A DNA stretch of 64,000 nt from NCBI GenBank assembly GCA_002840245.1, contig PHAA01000009.1:1-64000 (forward strand), written 5' to 3'. A program made the position numbers and the translations under genes. Position 1 is the first letter of the stretch. Each line of letters starts with the position of its first letter. The stretch comes from Firmicutes bacterium HGW-Firmicutes-15 (GTDB lineage Bacteria > Bacillota > Syntrophomonadia > Syntrophomonadales > Syntrophomonadaceae). The notes under the pieces were generated by a model. That model had not been told where the DNA came from and ran no database searches. It was given only the letters and a program-made list of their open reading frames with translations. Positions 47,439 to 57,132 of this stretch are shown here, in pieces.

Positions 47439-48635
47439 TTACATCAATTCCACTACCCTATCAATGATGGCAGCGGCAACCATATCTTTGCTCATTTTAG
47501 GCAAAGCTACAAGCTCGCCTGCTCTGTTTATTAAAGTAACTATATTGGTGTCGGTGGCAAACCCTGCCCCCTCCATCGTTACATCGTTAGCTACGATTAA
47601 ATCCAGGTTTTTGGATACCAACTTTTTACGAGCGTTTTCCAGAACATTCTCTGTTTCTGCTGCAAACCCTACCATAATAAGATTATCCTGTTTTCTCTTA
47701 CCTAGTTCTTTAAGTATATCCGGGTTTTCCACTAATTCCAGGGTCAGCTTGCGGGACTTATCCTCGGTTTTCTTCATTTTCTGTTCAGCAACATTGGCAA
47801 TGCGGAAGTCCCCCACTGCTGCCGCACCTATGATAACATCACAGGCAGATTGGTATTTCAACATAATTTCGCACATCTCTTGAGCACTCCATACTGAAAC
47901 ATGTTTCACATTGGGAGGTGCGGAAAGAGGTGAAGGGCCGCTCACCAGGATTACATCAGCTCCCCTTTGAGCTGCTTCTCTGGCCAAGGCAAAGCCCATC
48001 TTACCAGTACCCCGATTGCTTATAAAGCGTACCGGGTCAATATCTTCACAGGTTGTACCTGCATTTATCATAATTCGCTTACCAAAAAGATCATTGTTGG
48101 GGGAAAGAAGTGCAATAATCTGCTGATATATGTCTGCGATTTCAGGCAGTCTGCCTTTACCACTTACACCACAAGCCAGAACACCACTATCAGGGTCCAT
48201 AAAATGGTATCCGTAATTCACAAGTGTATTAATGTTGTCCTGGACGATAGGATTGTTATACATATTGGTGTTCATTGAGGGAACTACCAGTACCGGGGCT
48301 GTATTGGCCACTACCACCGTAGATAGTAAATCATCGGCCAGTCCATGGGCCATTTTGGCGATAAAATTGGCAGTTGCAGGAGCAATAACCAGCAAATCCA
48401 ATTGTTCAGCAACACCAATGTGCTGCACTTTCCACTCCAGGGATTCAGTCCACAGATCTGTTACCACTTCTCTGCCCGATAGGGTTTTTAAAGTTAATGG
48501 AGTAATAAACTTACTGGCTCCTTCGGTCATCATAACAATGACGTCTAAGTCATCCTTTTTCAATTTACTCACCAGGTCGGCTATTTTATAAGAAGCAATA
48601 CCCCCGGTAATGCCAATGCCAACCGTTTTAACCAT
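47439..48635 (-). CDS. coaBC: Bifunctional phosphopantothenoylcysteine decarboxylase/synthetase
   Basis: This protein catalyses two consecutive steps of coenzyme A synthesis. The N-terminal FMN domain (residues 1-180) has GITGGIASYK, APATANFIAKMAHGLADDLL and PSMNTNMY. The CTP-dependent synthetase half follows with INAGTTCEDIDPVRFISNRGTGKMG and the KxKK-type KMKKTEDK. 398 residues. It starts 3 nt after rpoZ. Confidence 0.97.
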   Translation of the reverse strand: MVKTVGIGITGGIASYKIADLVSKLKKDDLDVIVMMTEGASKFITPLTLKTLSGREVVTDLWTESLEWKVQHIGVAEQLDLLVIAPATANFIAKMAHGLADDLLSTVVVANTAPVLVVPSMNTNMYNNPIVQDNINTLVNYGYHFMDPDSGVLACGVSGKGRLPEIADIYQQIIALLSPNNDLFGKRIMINAGTTCEDIDPVRFISNRGTGKMGFALAREAAQRGADVILVSGPSPLSAPPNVKHVSVWSAQEMCEIMLKYQSACDVIIGAAAVGDFRIANVAEQKMKKTEDKSRKLTLELVENPDILKELGKRKQDNLIMVGFAAETENVLENARKKLVSKNLDLIVANDVTMEGAGFATDTNIVTLINRAGELVALPKMSKDMVAAAIIDRVVELM

Positions 48636-48638
48636 ATA

Positions 48639-48866
48639 TTAAACCTCCTTACCGAGCAAACTTTCTTCTTTGTTAATTATGATTACCCGAGAGTGAATAA
48701 TATCTTCCAAAGCTTCCGTTACCATACTGGAGAGACGGTAGTTTTCATCATTCCTCCGTTTTTCAGATAATGATCTCGCCCGCTGGGCTGCGGCCACTAC
48801 CACGGCATATTTGCTTTGCCCAATATTAATTAAATCTTTGGTTGAAGGTGGAATCAAATATATCAC
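48639..48866 (-). CDS. rpoZ: RNA polymerase omega subunit
   Basis: The small subunit aids RNA polymerase assembly. The 75 residues carry KYAVVVAAAQRARSLSEKR, the conserved omega helix. It lies between gmk and coaBC with 3-nt gaps, the usual clostridial order. Confidence 0.95.
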   Translation of the reverse strand: MIYLIPPSTKDLINIGQSKYAVVVAAAQRARSLSEKRRNDENYRLSSMVTEALEDIIHSRVIIINKEESLLGKEV

Positions 48867-48869
48867 CCC

Positions 48870-49451
48870 TTAATACATATTCTTAACCCGGCATCGCTCG
48901 GCAATAATAATAGACTGCACTTTATTCATTGCCTCATCCAACTCATCGTTGATGACTAGGTAATCATAATGAATAACCATAGCCATTTCCTCCCGGCAAG
49001 CGGCCAATCTGGTTTGGATACTTTCCGGGGAATCCTTACCTCGTCCATTAATCCTTTGCGCAAGGGCTTCGATGCTAGGTGGCTGGATAAAGATAAATAC
49101 CCCTTCGGGCATTTTGTCTTTCACCTTTAATGCTCCTTGAATATCGATTTCCAGCAATACATCATACCCTCTTTGAATGTTATCCATCACATATTTTCTG
49201 GGTGTACCATACATGTTGGAGTAAACCGGAGCATATTCAAGAAACTCATCATTTTCTAGCTTGGCAGTAAATTCCTCGGGACTTAAATAAAAGTAATCCA
49301 GACCCTCCATCTCTCCCTCCCTCATAGAGCGGGTGGTGGCCGAAATAGATAGTTTAATATCCTGCAATTTCAGAAGCAGAGCATCTTTAATAGTTCCCTT
49401 GCCGACCCCGGATGGGCCTGAAATCACAAACAAAATTCCCCTTCTGACCAT
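48870..49451 (-). CDS. gmk: Guanylate kinase
   Basis: The kinase converts GMP to GDP. The P-loop is VISGPSGVGKGTI. SATTRSMREGEMEGLDYFYLS is the GMP-binding part. 193 residues. GGAGTG precedes the ATG. Its 5' leader is formed by the tandem repeat at 49459-49712. Confidence 0.97.
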   Translation of the reverse strand: MVRRGILFVISGPSGVGKGTIKDALLLKLQDIKLSISATTRSMREGEMEGLDYFYLSPEEFTAKLENDEFLEYAPVYSNMYGTPRKYVMDNIQRGYDVLLEIDIQGALKVKDKMPEGVFIFIQPPSIEALAQRINGRGKDSPESIQTRLAACREEMAMVIHYDYLVINDELDEAMNKVQSIIIAERCRVKNMY

Positions 49452-49458
49452 ACTTCAC

Positions 49459-49712
49459 TCCACTTCCACCCTTCACCCATCGGGTACTCCCGATGTTCCC
49501 GATGGTCACCTATTTAAGGTTGCGGGTACTACTGGTGCTCCCTAGCTGTCGCCACTAAAGCTGCACCCTGCGGGCACTACTGGTGCTCCCACCCTTCACC
49601 CTTCGGGTACTCCCGATGTTCCCGAGGGTCACCTATTAGGGTTGCGGGTACCACCGGTGCATCCTTACGGATGCCAATAAGGTTGCTGGCAGTCGCTATT
49701 GAGGTAGCTCGA
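49459..49712. repeat. Dispersed repeat, copy 2 (tandem array between remA and gmk)
   Basis: About 250 nt of tandem, diverged units. Recurrent words on the plus strand are CACCCTTCACCCWTCGGGTA, CTCCCGATGTTCCCGA, GGTCACCTATT and GTTGCGGGTACTACTGGTGC. One unit pair (near 49464-49540 and 49591-49660) is nearly identical. The same words occur at 30880-30950 and 60918-61022. The array fills the whole remA-gmk gap, so it would be transcribed into the gmk leader. Confidence 0.85.
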
Positions 49713-49714
49713 GA

Positions 49715-49978
49715 TTACACATCTTCACTGGCTGTATCCTTGGAAGTCAGTCGGTTAGCAACTGTTTCTGGCTGAACCGCAGATAAAATAACATGACTAC
49801 TGTCAACTACAATAACTGCTCTGGTTCTGCGCCCATAGGTTGCATCAATCAATACCCCTTTTTCTCTGGCTTCCTGAATAATACGTTTTATAGGAGCTGA
49901 TTCAGGGCTTACAATGGCTATGATTCTATTGGCAGCAACTATGTTACCAAAACCTATGTTTACTAACTTTATATCCAT
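49715..49978 (-). CDS. remA: RemA-like regulator (DUF370)
   Basis: RemA is a small DNA-binding activator of matrix and osmoprotection genes in Bacillus. The conserved core is [12 protein letters not shown] and [10 protein letters not shown]...[11 protein letters not shown], then [14 protein letters not shown] start at the ATG at 49978 (87 residues), the usual N-terminus, although GGGAG is only 3 nt away. The yicC-remA-gmk-rpoZ order is common in Firmicutes. Confidence 0.92.
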   Translation of the reverse strand: MDIKLVNIGFGNIVAANRIIAIVSPESAPIKRIIQEAREKGVLIDATYGRRTRAVIVVDSSHVILSAVQPETVANRLTSKDTASEDV

Positions 49979-50012
49979 ATTCTCCCGGGTAAAACCGGAT
50001 TCACCTCCCAAT

Positions 50013-50891
50013 CTACTCAATGTTTTGTAACTGTTCGCGTATTTTTTCCAACTCTGCCTTTACCTCAACAACCACCTGGCTCATTTGAATATCATTGGCT
50101 TTGGATGCAACTGTGTTAATCTCCCTGAACATCTCTTGCACTAAAAAATCACATTTGCGTCCAATAGAATCTCCATCCTGCAACAGTTCGTCCAGATGCT
50201 TGATATGGCTCTTAAGTCTTACAATCTCTTCGGTAATACTCGCCTTGTCAGCAAATATGGCTACTTCTTGAAGTAGTCTCCCCTCATCAAATACACTCGA
50301 GCTTAACATTTCATTAATGCGGTTGCGCAGTTTTTCCTGGTATTCCTGCGCTACTAGCGGCGACCTCTTTTCCAGTATTTCCACCTCTGACAGTATATAA
50401 GCATTCCTAGCTAATATATCTTTCCCTAAGTTAGCTCCCTCTTTGCAGCGCATTTCCACCAGGCTGCCTATTGCCACATCTAAGGTCTTTTTTAGCACTA
50501 ACCATATTAATTCAGGGTCTTCCTCTTGATCAGCCAGATTAAAAATGTCCGGCAGTCTAAATATGTCAACAACTGTAATATCGGGTGAAATATTTAGATT
50601 TTCTGCTAAATCCTTCAATGAATCATAATAAGCTATCGCCAGATCTTTGTCAACCTTGATTTTTCTCGCCGATTCGTTCGTTTTCTCGATATTTATACCT
50701 ATTTCAAGCCTACCCCGGCTTAGATTTTTCTTAAGTTCATCCTTGACTCTATCCTCCAAAAAAGCATAGCGGCGGGGAATTCGGATATGTGCATCAAAAA
50801 AACGATGGTTGACCCCCTTCAATTCACAGCTAATCTCATAACCGTTCTCATTAACCTGGCTCCGTCCGAAACCGGTCATGCTTTTCAACAT
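50013..50891 (-). CDS. YicC family protein (endoribonuclease-like)
   Basis: The family has an N-terminal YicC domain ([12 protein letters not shown]...[19 protein letters not shown]) and a C-terminal DUF1732 domain ([33 protein letters not shown]). Members have been linked to RNA turnover. 292 residues, typical. Its ATG shares one base with the dapL stop. Confidence 0.93.
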   Translation of the reverse strand: MLKSMTGFGRSQVNENGYEISCELKGVNHRFFDAHIRIPRRYAFLEDRVKDELKKNLSRGRLEIGINIEKTNESARKIKVDKDLAIAYYDSLKDLAENLNISPDITVVDIFRLPDIFNLADQEEDPELIWLVLKKTLDVAIGSLVEMRCKEGANLGKDILARNAYILSEVEILEKRSPLVAQEYQEKLRNRINEMLSSSVFDEGRLLQEVAIFADKASITEEIVRLKSHIKHLDELLQDGDSIGRKCDFLVQEMFREINTVASKANDIQMSQVVVEVKAELEKIREQLQNIE

Positions 50892-52063
50892 TAAAAATCA
50901 ACCCTTCCTATGGCAGCATACATTCTATCAAATGCCTCCTGCATTCTTTCTTTACCTACGGTCAAGGCAATTCTAAAATACCCTTCACCATATTCCCCAT
51001 ATCCGTTTCCAGGAGTAATAATGACCCCGGCTTTTTCCAGAATCAACTCTGCAAATGAAGCAGAATTATAACCCTTCGGTACAGGCGCCCAGAAGTAGAA
51101 ACTAGCCTGAGGCGGCTTTACCTTCCAGCCCATTCTTTCCAAGCCAGCCAGAGCGATACTTCTCCTTTCGGTATAAATGGCATTTGCATTATCAATGCAG
51201 TCCTGCGGCCCGCGCATAGCTTCTATAGCCGCATACTGGATAGCCTGAAAGACCCCCGAATCAACATTAGATTTGAACCTTCCTAATACCTCCACAGCGT
51301 ATGCATTACCTACCGCACAGCCTATTCTCCATCCGGTCATGTTATAGGTCTTTGACATTGAATGGAATTCTATGCCCACTTCCTTAGCACCTCGAGCCTG
51401 GAGAAAACTTAGTGGTTTTAACCCGTCAAAAGCCATTTCCGTGTAGGGGGCGTCATGACATACTAATATATCGTAAGTCCGGGCAAACTCAACCACTTTT
51501 TCAAAAAAGGGCAGATCGGCAACCACCCCAATCGGATTATTAGGATAATTAATAAACATCAGTTTAGCTGCCCGGGCAATTTCGGCTGGAATGTCTTCCA
51601 AGATGGGCAGGTAAGCGTTTTCCTCCTTTAGTGGCATGAAATGGGATTTCCCTCCGGCTAGTAAAGTCCCAATATTATATACCGGATAACCTGGGTCAGG
51701 AACTAAGCTAATATCACCTTGATCTAAATAGGCAAATGAGATATGAGCAATACCTTCCTTGGAACCCAACAAGGATACTACTTCGCTCTTTGGATCCAAA
51801 TCCACGTCAAAACGCCGTTTATACCACTCAGCAACAGCCTGCCTGTATTCCAGCAAGCCCACCGAACTAGGATACTGATGGTTGGCCGGGTCATAAATAC
51901 TCTGCGCCATCCTGTCAATAATATGCCTGGGAGTGGGTATGTCAGGATCTCCTATCCCCAAGTTAATAATGTCAATCCCCTGCTCCTTAGCTTCACTAAT
52001 CTTCTTCTCGATCCTGGCAAATAAATACGGGGGCAAGTTTTGCATTGCTAAGCTTTCTTTCAC
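50891..52063 (-). CDS. dapL: LL-diaminopimelate aminotransferase (DapL) or close relative
   Basis: This class I PLP aminotransferase has [19 protein letters not shown] and the PLP lysine in [16 protein letters not shown], the DapL-type pattern. DapL converts tetrahydrodipicolinate directly to LL-diaminopimelate. I start at the GTG at 52063, with GGAGG 10 nt upstream (390 residues). dapF, the next step of the pathway, lies immediately upstream, which supports DapL over a general aspartate aminotransferase. Confidence 0.85.
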   Translation of the reverse strand: MKESLAMQNLPPYLFARIEKKISEAKEQGIDIINLGIGDPDIPTPRHIIDRMAQSIYDPANHQYPSSVGLLEYRQAVAEWYKRRFDVDLDPKSEVVSLLGSKEGIAHISFAYLDQGDISLVPDPGYPVYNIGTLLAGGKSHFMPLKEENAYLPILEDIPAEIARAAKLMFINYPNNPIGVVADLPFFEKVVEFARTYDILVCHDAPYTEMAFDGLKPLSFLQARGAKEVGIEFHSMSKTYNMTGWRIGCAVGNAYAVEVLGRFKSNVDSGVFQAIQYAAIEAMRGPQDCIDNANAIYTERRSIALAGLERMGWKVKPPQASFYFWAPVPKGYNSASFAELILEKAGVIITPGNGYGEYGEGYFRIALTVGKERMQEAFDRMYAAIGRVDF

Positions 52064-52115
52064 GATATATGTACCTCCTAAATATAATATATACACGGGA
52101 AATTGATAGACGCCT

Positions 52116-52958
52116 TTAAGCCTGTCCTAATTCTATCCTACCTGAAAACACCTCGGTGGCCGGGCCTGTCATGTAAATATGATTATCCTGCTCTTTCCAT
52201 TCAATAAATAAATCTCCCCCAAGCAAGTGAATAGTTGCTGCTCGGCCTGTATGACCATTAAGAACGGCGGCCACCAGGGTAGCACAAGCTCCCGTTCCAC
52301 AAGCCAGGGTTATCCCTGCTCCCCTTTCCCAGACCCTCATAATCATCTCATCCCGATCTATTACCTGGACGAATTCAACATTGGTTTTGGCAGGAAATAG
52401 CTGATGCGTTTCCAGTGCCGGACCCCATAGCGCAACAGGTGTTTTATCGATATCAGTTACAAATATAACACAGTGGGGATTACCCATAGATACCCCCGTC
52501 AATTCAAATTCTCCATTTACTGTACTGGCCTTAACCTTAACATTAGCTCCAACTCCAAGCATGGGAATTAAAGCCCTGCTTAAAATCGGCTCCCCCATAT
52601 CCACTGTTATAGATACAACCTGTCCATCCATGACTTTGACTTCCGGATATATTGGCCCAGCCAAGGTCCTCACTGAAACACTGGTTTTATCCACCAAATG
52701 GTGTTCATAAACATAACGAGCCACACAGCGAATACCATTTCCGCACATTTCCGGCTCTGAACCGTCAGAATTGAAGATGCGCATAAACACGTCCATTTCT
52801 AAATCTCGCCCTATCGCTATTAAACCATCAGCACCAACCCCAAAATTGCGGTCACAAACAGCTTTCGCGTGCGGCTGCAAGGCATCAGCATCTTCCCACG
52901 AGCTCACCTCAACGATGACAAAATCATTACCTAGACCATGCATTTTTACAAAATTCAT
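52116..52958 (-). CDS. dapF: Diaminopimelate epimerase
   Basis: The enzyme converts LL- to meso-diaminopimelate for peptidoglycan and lysine. The two catalytic cysteines are in MCGNGIRC and [20 protein letters not shown] opens the chain. 280 residues. GGGAGG precedes the ATG. It is in one operon with dapL. Confidence 0.97.
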   Translation of the reverse strand: MNFVKMHGLGNDFVIVEVSSWEDADALQPHAKAVCDRNFGVGADGLIAIGRDLEMDVFMRIFNSDGSEPEMCGNGIRCVARYVYEHHLVDKTSVSVRTLAGPIYPEVKVMDGQVVSITVDMGEPILSRALIPMLGVGANVKVKASTVNGEFELTGVSMGNPHCVIFVTDIDKTPVALWGPALETHQLFPAKTNVEFVQVIDRDEMIMRVWERGAGITLACGTGACATLVAAVLNGHTGRAATIHLLGGDLFIEWKEQDNHIYMTGPATEVFSGRIELGQA

Positions 52959-53000
52959 CTCTATCCTCCCTGATATAAAGGTTACTCTTAAATATTTTTA

Positions 53001-55709
53001 TCAACCTATTTTAACATAATTATAACGGTAAGCAAAAAGCTCTCGGCAGGTATACAATATATATCTCCAGATAAGTTTGAATCCTGAGAATAAAATAATA
53101 ACCAGCCATTCCCACCAGGAAAGAGCTACAGTTTTAAATACCTCTTGTAAGAATGGAATATATATGGCTGATAGCTGCATAACTACAGAGCATAGAACTG
53201 CAGCTACTAAAAATTTATTTTTAAAGAAACCGAGCTCAAACGGCGAATACTGCTCAGAGCGACATTCAAAGACATAAAAAAGCTGGGCAAAAACCAGGGT
53301 AGTAAAAGCCATGGTCCGAGCCAGGGGTAATGCGTCAACTCCATTCATTCTGGACCAAAAAGAGCCGATTAGAAAAGCGGTAATAGTTATTGCTGCGATA
53401 TAGGTTCCCCTGCTAAAAATAATCCAACCCAACCCTCGCGCAAAAATACTTTCATCTTTAGGTCGTGGCTTCCGATTCATAATACCTGGTTCAGGTGGCT
53501 CTACTCCTAATGCCATCGCGGGCAGACCATCGGTAACCAAGTTTACCCAGAGAAGTTGTATAGGCAGCATGGGCAAAGGAAGGCCCATGAGAGAAGATAC
53601 CAACATGACTAGAACTTCACCGATATTGCAGCCCAGCAGATATCTAATAAACTTCCTGATGTTGTCATATATAGCTCTGCCTTCGTATATTGCCTGCACG
53701 ATTGTGGAAAAATCATCATCGGTAAGAATCATAGAAGAAGCTTCTTTACTTACCTGGGTACCACTTATGCCCATGGCTATACCAATATCGGCCGCCTTAA
53801 TGGCCGGTGCATCGTTAACCCCATCACCAGTCATAGCAACTACCTGATTCCTGTTTTTAAGAACCGTTACGATACGGTTTTTGTGTTGAGGAGATACCCT
53901 GGCAAAAACCCGATCCTGCATAGCTCTTTTATATAAAACTTCGTCATTTAAACCATCAATTTCTTGGCCATTTACTACTGAGGAACCTTTACTAATACCT
54001 ATTTCACGGGCGATTGCAGCAGCAGTTAGAGGATGATCGCCGGTTATCATAATAGGTGTTATTCCCGCACTAAGGCATTTTTCAACTGAAGTTGCTGACC
54101 CAGGCCGAGGCGGGTCAATCATTCCACACACCCCTACCAAAATCAAGTCAGATTCCAAGGCATTTTCCACCTGATGCTCCCATCTCTCATTATTCAGACT
54201 TTTACATGCAAAGCCCAGTATACGCATGGCATTTGAAGCCCATTTTTCTTGCATTTGCAGAAAATAGCGCTGGTCATCAGCACAAATTCGCATTATTTTT
54301 TGGTCCTTCATTATATAAGAGCAAGAGTTAATGATCACGTCTAGTGCACCCTTTACCATCAGAAAAGGTCCGTCTTCTTCTACTACCACACTCATTTTTT
54401 TACGTTCGGAATCAAATGGAATTTCTCTTAACAAGCTTTTCTTTTGGATATTTTTGGCTTTATAGGCCATGGCGAGTAATGCTGCTTCCGTGGGATCACC
54501 TTGGATTTCATATCGACCGTTGACTTCGCTCAGGTTAGAATTATTGCAATTTACCGCAATATCCAACAAGGTTCTGATCGTTTTGTCCTGAAGCGGATGG
54601 ATCTCATTTTGCTGAGAAATAAACCTACCGACCGGTTCATAACCGTCGCCTTCTATTTCAATCAACTTATCACGGGTGGCTAATTTTTTCACTGTCATTT
54701 GGTTACGGGTTAGGGTTCCAGTTTTATCAGAGCATATTACTGTAGTGCACCCCAGGGTTTCTACTGCGGGCAGCTTTCTTACGATAGCATTTCTTTTGGA
54801 CATTCTCTGCACACCTAGGGCTAAAACCACTGTTACTATAGCGGGCAATCCCTCGGGTATGGCAGCAACCGCCAGACTGATTCCAGCCATAAACATCGTC
54901 ATGACATCTTCACCCCGTAAAATACCAAGTACTGCAACGACTGTACAAACCAGAACACATATTATAATCAGAACTTTACCCAGTTGATCTAGTTTCATCT
55001 GTAATGGCGTCATTTCTTTTTCAGTATCTCTCATCATTCCGGCAATCTCACCCATAATGGTTTGCATTCCAGTACCCACCACAACCCCCAAGCCCCTCCC
55101 CCTGCTGATGGCGGTACCCATGAAAACCATGTTATCCCGCTCACCTAATAAGCAATCAGGATTGCAGATATGGGCAGCGTTTTTTTCTACCGGTACAGAT
55201 TCACCGGTTAGGGCTGATTCATCTACCTGAAGTCCGAAGGATTGCAGCAACCGGACATCGGCAGGCACCTTGTCTCCCGTATCCAAAAACACTATATCCC
55301 CTGGCACTAATTCTGATGCTGCGATTTTCAGCCTTTTTCCCCCTCTAAGAACCATGGCAAAAGGCGAGGCCATTTTTTTTATTTCTTCCAAAGATCGTTC
55401 AGCTTTATATTCCTGGATAAAACCCAAAATGGCGTTTATTACTACTATAGTCATTATAGTAATCGCATCTACCATAGCTCCAATTACACCGGATACTACG
55501 GTTGCACCCAGAAGTACTAGAACCATGGTGTCAGTGAATTGATCCAACAGAATTCTATAGGGTTTTATTGAAGGTTCTGCTTCCAGAACGTTGCTGGAAT
55601 GAAGCTGGCGATGTACGACTTCCTTTATACTAAGACCTTGTTTCATATCGCTATCTACGGCTGCCAGAGTATCATTAATATTTTTATGCCACCATAAATT
55701 TTCTGCCAT
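53001..55709 (-). CDS. P-type calcium-transporting ATPase (type IIA)
   Basis: This cation pump has the phosphorylation site CSDKTGTLTRNQM, TGES (actuator), PEGLPAIVTVVLALGVQRM in helix 4 with ion ligands, and MTGDGVNDAPAIK. About ten helices are expected. The 902-residue length and IPEGLPA motif fit SERCA-like Ca2+ pumps. It may help lower cytosolic calcium or load the forespore; that role is inferred. GGAGG precedes the ATG. Confidence 0.93.
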   Translation of the reverse strand: MAENLWWHKNINDTLAAVDSDMKQGLSIKEVVHRQLHSSNVLEAEPSIKPYRILLDQFTDTMVLVLLGATVVSGVIGAMVDAITIMTIVVINAILGFIQEYKAERSLEEIKKMASPFAMVLRGGKRLKIAASELVPGDIVFLDTGDKVPADVRLLQSFGLQVDESALTGESVPVEKNAAHICNPDCLLGERDNMVFMGTAISRGRGLGVVVGTGMQTIMGEIAGMMRDTEKEMTPLQMKLDQLGKVLIIICVLVCTVVAVLGILRGEDVMTMFMAGISLAVAAIPEGLPAIVTVVLALGVQRMSKRNAIVRKLPAVETLGCTTVICSDKTGTLTRNQMTVKKLATRDKLIEIEGDGYEPVGRFISQQNEIHPLQDKTIRTLLDIAVNCNNSNLSEVNGRYEIQGDPTEAALLAMAYKAKNIQKKSLLREIPFDSERKKMSVVVEEDGPFLMVKGALDVIINSCSYIMKDQKIMRICADDQRYFLQMQEKWASNAMRILGFACKSLNNERWEHQVENALESDLILVGVCGMIDPPRPGSATSVEKCLSAGITPIMITGDHPLTAAAIAREIGISKGSSVVNGQEIDGLNDEVLYKRAMQDRVFARVSPQHKNRIVTVLKNRNQVVAMTGDGVNDAPAIKAADIGIAMGISGTQVSKEASSMILTDDDFSTIVQAIYEGRAIYDNIRKFIRYLLGCNIGEVLVMLVSSLMGLPLPMLPIQLLWVNLVTDGLPAMALGVEPPEPGIMNRKPRPKDESIFARGLGWIIFSRGTYIAAITITAFLIGSFWSRMNGVDALPLARTMAFTTLVFAQLFYVFECRSEQYSPFELGFFKNKFLVAAVLCSVVMQLSAIYIPFLQEVFKTVALSWWEWLVIILFSGFKLIWRYILYTCRELFAYRYNYVKIG

Positions 55710-55770
55710 TCTTACGCCTCCGTTAAACCTTTTTCACAAATTCTTATTCATAAAAGGCTTACAAAAGACC

Positions 55771-55798
55771 AGAGGACAGGCCAAAAGCCCATCCTCTT
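55771..55798 (-). terminator. Hairpin downstream of the glycosylase-like gene
   Basis: AGAGGA and TCCTCT enclose an inner GGCC/AAAAG/CCC stem. On the minus strand GGTCTTTTG follows, a weak U-run. It separates the gene from the calcium pump. Confidence 0.6.
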
Positions 55799-55850
55799 AA
55801 GATTGTTAACTATTTCCTTTGTATGATTGCAACTCTAAAAACAAATGATC

Positions 55851-56483
55851 TTATGACTTTGCAATTATTCTACCCAGGTTTTGTACTTCTTCTTCATTTA
55901 ATGACGTCTCTTCAACTGTGGACAGAAATACCATATCTTTATATTCATAGGGTTGGCCAGTCTGAAGAGCTTCGAATCCTCCGCATGATTTAAGGACGTA
56001 GTCCCTAACCTTTTTTCCAAATAAAACAACATAACTTGGCTTTAAAATATCCATTTCCTCCAATAAGTAGGTCAAGCAGTTAATAATAACTTCACCAGAA
56101 GGTTTGATTGGAATCCCATCACAAATATCTCTGCTCAGCTTACAGATGTTATCACGACCTAGCATTTTGCCTGGAATAATACAGCTGTAACTCTGCCGAT
56201 TAGAGCATGCCTTAGGGTGACATCGAACCATAAACGTATGATAAACTCTCTCAATATTAAATTCCTGTTTGATCTTATTTCTTAATTCAATAAGCCAATT
56301 AGTATCGCGGGTGAAAGAATTTTCACACTCAAATACCAGGAAAACCTGAGGCTCTAGATCACCCTTGCCCCGCGATGGCCTGCTAGTACACATTGTCAAA
56401 GATAGGCATCTAGAGCATTGTCCAACCCGGTCTTCCAATCTAATAATTGACTTTATATTCTGGTCCCTGCTGCTTTCATCCAT
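55851..56483 (-). CDS. Divergent uracil-DNA-glycosylase-superfamily protein
   Basis: The chain recalls family 4 uracil-DNA glycosylases. CSRCLSL and CTSRP near the N-terminus resemble the first cluster-cysteine region. VFLVFECEN stands where the catalytic GEaPG loop is expected, VRCHP is in the middle, and EMDILKPSYVVLFGKKVRDYVL matches the late P-x-V-v-L-G strand. The active-site GExPG and terminal HPS motifs are not clear, so it may lack glycosylase activity. Extra cysteines (CSNRQSYSC, CKLSRDICDG) are unusual. 210 residues; GGAGG precedes the ATG. Confidence 0.5.
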   Translation of the reverse strand: MDESSRDQNIKSIIRLEDRVGQCSRCLSLTMCTSRPSRGKGDLEPQVFLVFECENSFTRDTNWLIELRNKIKQEFNIERVYHTFMVRCHPKACSNRQSYSCIIPGKMLGRDNICKLSRDICDGIPIKPSGEVIINCLTYLLEEMDILKPSYVVLFGKKVRDYVLKSCGGFEALQTGQPYEYKDMVFLSTVEETSLNEEEVQNLGRIIAKS

Positions 56484-56645
56484 AAAAAATCCTCCGATTT
56501 ATTATCGCTAAAACTAATAATGCAATTTTCTATGTAATAGCTTGCTAAATGTAAATTTTTACTTTTAATGTAGTATTCGACAGGTATTGGTTTGATTCCT
56601 CTTTATATCATGTATTATCTTTCTTTTCAACCATTATTACAAAAA

Positions 56646-56667
56646 ATTACCGCCCAATGGCGGTAAT
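56646..56667 (-). terminator. Terminator downstream of the 127-residue hypothetical gene
   Basis: ATTACCGCC and GGCGGTAAT pair perfectly around CAAT. On the minus strand TTTTTTG follows. The 250-nt gap around it holds no gene. Confidence 0.88.
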
Positions 56668-56734
56668 TACAATAACAATATTTAATCAAGTAAGAAGGCT
56701 ATTCAAACGAAGTCATTGAAAAAATTAATAATCA

Positions 56735-57118
56735 TCAATTAATCTTATACAAATACTCACGAGTTCTAGTACTTATACCCCAGGTAGCATCAGTCAACCT
56801 GGTAGAAATATAACTTCGGATGTTATCATCCATTTCCGGGTTCTCCAGATCAAAAAAGATATAGAAAGCCCTTAAAATATCGTTCATATTCATTAATAGT
56901 CTTTCTGGCGGGGCCATCTTAAGTAGACTGTCCTTTTTTCCATAGAAAAAGACCATTCTCCTCAATACCCACATTATTTCAACATTGCTAAATAATCTTT
57001 TATCCATAATTTCAGTAAGTAGATTATCAGGGCCAATAACTGATTCACGTGTTTCAAGATCTTTCCATTCGCTGGTTTCTGTTATTGTCATGGGAAGACC
57101 CAATATGTTTTTTTCCAC
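56735..57118 (-). CDS. Hypothetical protein, 127 residues
   Basis: No family is recognised. The protein is soluble and largely helical, with an aromatic-rich middle (MWVLRRMVFFYGKKDSLL; ILRAFYIFFDLENPEMDD) and no cysteines. The start is GTG with AGGAGG upstream. It lies 14 nt after the LysM-NlpC/P60 gene and ends in a strong terminator, so the two form a transcription unit. A role linked to the cell-wall hydrolase is possible but unsupported. Confidence 0.65.
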   Translation of the reverse strand: MEKNILGLPMTITETSEWKDLETRESVIGPDNLLTEIMDKRLFSNVEIMWVLRRMVFFYGKKDSLLKMAPPERLLMNMNDILRAFYIFFDLENPEMDDNIRSYISTRLTDATWGISTRTREYLYKIN

Positions 57119-57132
57119 TTATAAACCTCCTG

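Noticed and set aside
46126-47440. SAM riboswitch near metK
   Set aside because: Only 28 nt separate coaBC and metK and no such fold is seen.
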